DNA from: Skermanella pratensis
GTDB lineage: Bacteria; Pseudomonadota; Alphaproteobacteria; Azospirillales; Azospirillaceae
Direction: 5' to 3'
DNA: 64,000 bases
Assembly (NCBI RefSeq): GCF_008843145.1
Contig: NZ_CP030265.1
Span: 5,387,001-5,451,000 of the forward strand
Shown: piece after piece, positions 61,768 through 64,000 of the stretch
Position numbering within the stretch: position 1 is the stretch's first letter
Layout of the letters: each line of letters opens with the position of its first letter
Position numbers and translations under genes: made by a program
The notes under the pieces: generated by a model
What the model saw: the letters and a program-made list of their open reading frames with translations, nothing else
What the model was told of the DNA's origin: nothing
The model's database searches: none

Positions 61768-63282
61768 TCAGGCCCGGCCTTCGGCTTCCCAGGCCATCCG
61801 CTTGCGGTAGATGGTCGAGGCGCTGATGCCGAGCAGCGCCGCCGCCCGGGGTATGTTGCCGTCGCAGGCGGCGATGGCTTCCTCGATCGCTTCCTTCTCG
61901 ACCAGCCACAGCGGCCGGATCGGCCGGGGTTCTGCGACGGCGGCCGCTTGGCCGCCCTGAGGCTCCAGAACCTGCGCGACCTGACCCGACTCCCCGAAAC
62001 TCCGGGGCGCCGCCGGGGAGTCCTCGGCCGGAGCGGCATAGCGGTGCGAGGACTGGAACTGGAGCGCCGAATGCTGATTCAGCGGCGGCGGCAGCATCGC
62101 CGCCGCGACCTCCGCGCCGTCGTGGAGCACCACGACATTGCGGATCACGTTCTGCAGCTGCCGCACGTTGCCGGGCCAGTGGTAGTGCCGCAGCACCTGC
62201 TCGACGGCGGGGTGGAAATGGCTGAAGCTCTTGCCCTCCTCCGCCGCGTAGTCGATCAGGAACTGGCGCGCGATGTCCAGCACGTCGTCCTCGCGCTCGC
62301 GGAGCGGCGGCAGGTGGACCGGGATCACGTGCAGGCGGTAATAGAGGTCTTCGCGGAAGCGGTTCTCCTCGACCTCGCGCAGGGGGTCGCGGTTGGTGGC
62401 GCACAGGATGCGGAGGTCCACCTTCTCCAGCCGGGTGCCGCCGACCTTCTGGAAAGTGCCGGTCTGGATGAAGCGGAGCAGCTTCGTCTGCAGCCCCAGC
62501 TCCATCTCGCAGATCTCGTCCAGGAACAGCGTCCCTCCATCGGCCCGGGCGGCGGCACCCTCCCGCTCCGCCACGGCGCCGGTGAAGGCGCCCTTCGCGT
62601 GGCCGAAGATCTCGCTCTCCATCAGTTCCTTCGGGATCGCGCCGCAATTGATCGCGACGAACGGCTTGTCGCGGCGCGGGCTCTGCCGGTGGATGGCTTC
62701 CGCGCAGACTTCCTTGCCTGTGCCCGACTCGCCGGTGATGAACACGGTGGCCCGGCTGGCGGCCGCGCTGTCGATGATCCGGTAGACCGCCTGCATCGGG
62801 AACGAGCTGCCGATGAATCCGTGGAAGCGGCTGCGGCCGAGTTCGTCGGTGAAGGTGTCGACGATCTGGGCGAGGCGCAGCCGCTCGACCGCGTTGCGGA
62901 CGGTGACCAGCAGCCGGTCCGCCGTGAACGGCTTGACGACGAAATCATAGGCGCCGTACCGCATCGCCTCCACCGCGAGGTTGACGGAGGCATGCGCGGT
63001 GATGACGACCACCGCGGTCGGGATCTGCTGGCCGGAGACATGCTTGAGGATCTCCATGCCGTTCATGTCGGGCAACTGGAGGTCGAGCAGCACGACCTGG
63101 GGCACGGTTTCCCGCAGGGCTTCCAGGGCGGCCGCGCCGGTCTCCACGGTTTCGACCGTGAAAGCAGCCTTTTTCAGATATTCGGCGTAGACACGGGCCA
63201 GGGAGGGAGTGTCTTCGACCAGCAGAACCTTGGCGATGACGATGATCTTTCTGTCGCTTAGAGAAAGATTGATACAATGCAT
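61768..63282 (-). CDS. sigma-54-dependent response regulator (NtrC/LuxO-like)
   Basis: 504 residues. Receiver domain (about 15-135) with phospho-Asp in VVLLDLQLPDMNG and KPF. AAA+ activator domain (about 160-400) with Walker A GESGTGKE, the sigma-54 contact loop GAFTGA, and Walker B GGTLFLDE. C-terminal Fis-type HTH (AIAACDGNIPRAAALLGISASTIYRKR). Start is the ATG giving MHCINLSLSDRK; the frame stays open far upstream but that part is antisense to the SDR gene. It will activate RpoN promoters when phosphorylated; the partner kinase is not adjacent (the hybrid kinase at 56 kb is a distant candidate). Confidence 0.9.
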   Translation of the reverse strand: MHCINLSLSDRKIIVIAKVLLVEDTPSLARVYAEYLKKAAFTVETVETGAAALEALRETVPQVVLLDLQLPDMNGMEILKHVSGQQIPTAVVVITAHASVNLAVEAMRYGAYDFVVKPFTADRLLVTVRNAVERLRLAQIVDTFTDELGRSRFHGFIGSSFPMQAVYRIIDSAAASRATVFITGESGTGKEVCAEAIHRQSPRRDKPFVAINCGAIPKELMESEIFGHAKGAFTGAVAEREGAAARADGGTLFLDEICEMELGLQTKLLRFIQTGTFQKVGGTRLEKVDLRILCATNRDPLREVEENRFREDLYYRLHVIPVHLPPLREREDDVLDIARQFLIDYAAEEGKSFSHFHPAVEQVLRHYHWPGNVRQLQNVIRNVVVLHDGAEVAAAMLPPPLNQHSALQFQSSHRYAAPAEDSPAAPRSFGESGQVAQVLEPQGGQAAAVAEPRPIRPLWLVEKEAIEEAIAACDGNIPRAAALLGISASTIYRKRMAWEAEGRA

Positions 63283-63438
63283 CCTACCCGATCTCACCGA
63301 GCCGGAGCAACGTTCCGGTGGTACGGCTGACGGATTGCACGAATCGGCAATCCCTGCCACCGTTATGCCGCCGCGGCGCAGGCAATCGCGCCGTGACGTG
63401 CAAGGGTCTTGAAGCAAAAGAGAAAAATTGGAGGAATA

Positions 63439-64000
63439 ATGCGCCTGGCCAACAAAATCGCAATCGTCACCGGTGCCGGATCCGGCTTCGGCGAAGGCAT
63501 CGCGCGGACCTTCGCGCGCGAGGGGGCCAGCGTCGTGGTCAACGATCTCGACGAGGAACGGGGCCGCCGGGTCGCCGACTCGATCTCGTCGGCGCGGGAG
63601 GGCGCCGCGGTGTTCTTCAAGGCCGACGTCACCGACGACGGCGCGGTCAAGGCCATGGTCGAGGCCGCCGGGGAGCGGTTCGGCGGGCTGGACATCATGG
63701 TCAACAACGCCGGCTACACCCACCGCAACAAGCCGATGCTGGAGGTGACCGAGGCCGAGTTCGACCGGATCTACGCGGTCAACGTCAAGGCCCTGTTCCT
63801 GGCGGCCCGGCACGTGGTGCCGGCGCTGGAGCGGCGCGGCGGCGGCGTGATCCTGACCACGGCCTCGACCGCCGGCCTCCGGCCGCGCCCGGGGCTGACC
63901 TGGTACAACAGCTCCAAGGGGGCGGCGATCGTCGCCACCAAATCCATGGCGGTGGAACTGGCGCCGCTGAAGATCCGGGTCAACGCGCTGTGCCCGGTGA
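63439..64000 (+). CDS. SDR-family oxidoreductase (3' end cut by window edge)
   Basis: 187 residues visible. Classical short-chain dehydrogenase. Cofactor motif TGAGSGFGEGIA (TGxxxGxG), the NNAG motif (MVNNAGYTHRN), and catalytic Ser in TTASTAG. Catalytic Tyr and Lys are in WYNSSKGAA (YxxxK), and the substrate-side PV follows at the cut. D in VVNDLDEERG after strand 2 suggests NAD(H) preference. Strong GGAGGA ribosome site. Divergent from the sigma-54 regulator. Substrate unknown (glucose/3-oxoacyl/alcohol-type relatives). Confidence 0.9.
   Translation, partial: MRLANKIAIVTGAGSGFGEGIARTFAREGASVVVNDLDEERGRRVADSISSAREGAAVFFKADVTDDGAVKAMVEAAGERFGGLDIMVNNAGYTHRNKPMLEVTEAEFDRIYAVNVKALFLAARHVVPALERRGGGVILTTASTAGLRPRPGLTWYNSSKGAAIVATKSMAVELAPLKIRVNALCPV

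Noticed and set aside
63283-63438. Possible sigma-54 (-24/-12) promoter, TGGCAGGGATTGC on the minus strand
   Set aside because: Spacing between the GG and GC elements is two bases too short for an RpoN promoter.
61768-63813. Longer version of the sigma-54 regulator starting at 63813
   Set aside because: The extra 177 residues are antisense to the SDR gene and non-protein-like. The ATG at 63282 gives a normal receiver-domain start.

Overview
The window is GC-rich chromosomal DNA from an alphaproteobacterium. The gene content (TRAP transporter, CysNC fusion, APS-reductase-type CysH, membrane PQQ glucose dehydrogenase, RTX and DUF4214 proteins, a Tat-dependent PotD-like binding protein) suggests a free-living or plant/soil-associated member of the Azospirillum/Skermanella group. 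That placement is inferred from gene content and codon use, not from a marker gene; no rRNA or tRNA was found.

Layout. 1-7.8 kb: a plus-strand operon with an FtsX-type ABC transporter (the ATPase is cut by the window edge), a secreted SUMF1-domain protein, two lipoproteins and two paralogous membrane proteins with an SrfA-like N-terminal domain, the second carrying a VWA domain. 7.8-12.8 kb: a minus-strand PotD-PotA-PotB-type importer with no second permease, divergent from a sulfatase/phosphonate monoesterase-type hydrolase. 12.8-18.6 kb: an AT-richer accessory island with a lipoprotein gene split by an IS5-family element, a trypsin-like protease and a subtilase. 19.3-24.2 kb: a TRAP transporter (DctP-DctQ-DctM) with an enoyl-CoA hydratase-family protein and a class III CoA-transferase. 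24.2-26.6 kb: a GxxExxY gene plus a group II intron, bracketed by inverted CACAGATG-type repeats. 26.6-28.0 kb: phosphonate breakdown genes (PhnZ-like and PhnX). 28.6-35.5 kb: an outer-membrane barrel gene, then divergent sulfate-assimilation genes (cysH-cysD-cysNC and cysI-siroheme synthase). 35.6-43.6 kb: an accessory region with two paralogous HTH regulators, a tandemly duplicated DUF4214 gene leading to a 996-residue RTX-like protein, a 2OG-Fe oxygenase, an unrecognised protein, a VanZ-like protein and a DUF4214 remnant. 43.6-49.2 kb: a frameshifted glucose dehydrogenase, a homodimeric 2-oxoacid dehydrogenase E1 and a divergent Lrp/AsnC regulator. 49.2-51.2 kb: a second, inverted copy of the group II intron, again between inverted CACAGATG repeats. 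51.2-56.1 kb: SAM hydroxide adenosyltransferase and a complete Mn/Zn ABC importer. 56.2-64 kb: a hybrid sensor kinase lacking its phospho-acceptor histidine, an RTX protein, a cold-shock protein, a sigma-54-dependent response regulator and a truncated SDR gene.

The strongest candidates for undescribed biology are: the inverted-repeat cassette that carries GxxExxY in one copy and only the intron in the other; the ABC/SUMF1/lipoprotein/SrfA-VWA operon; the DUF4214 leader-and-head duplication; and the lipoprotein/trypsin/subtilase island, whose lipoprotein reading frame is restored exactly when the IS and one target repeat are removed. Function in these systems is inferred; the repeat geometry and reading frames are read directly from the sequence.
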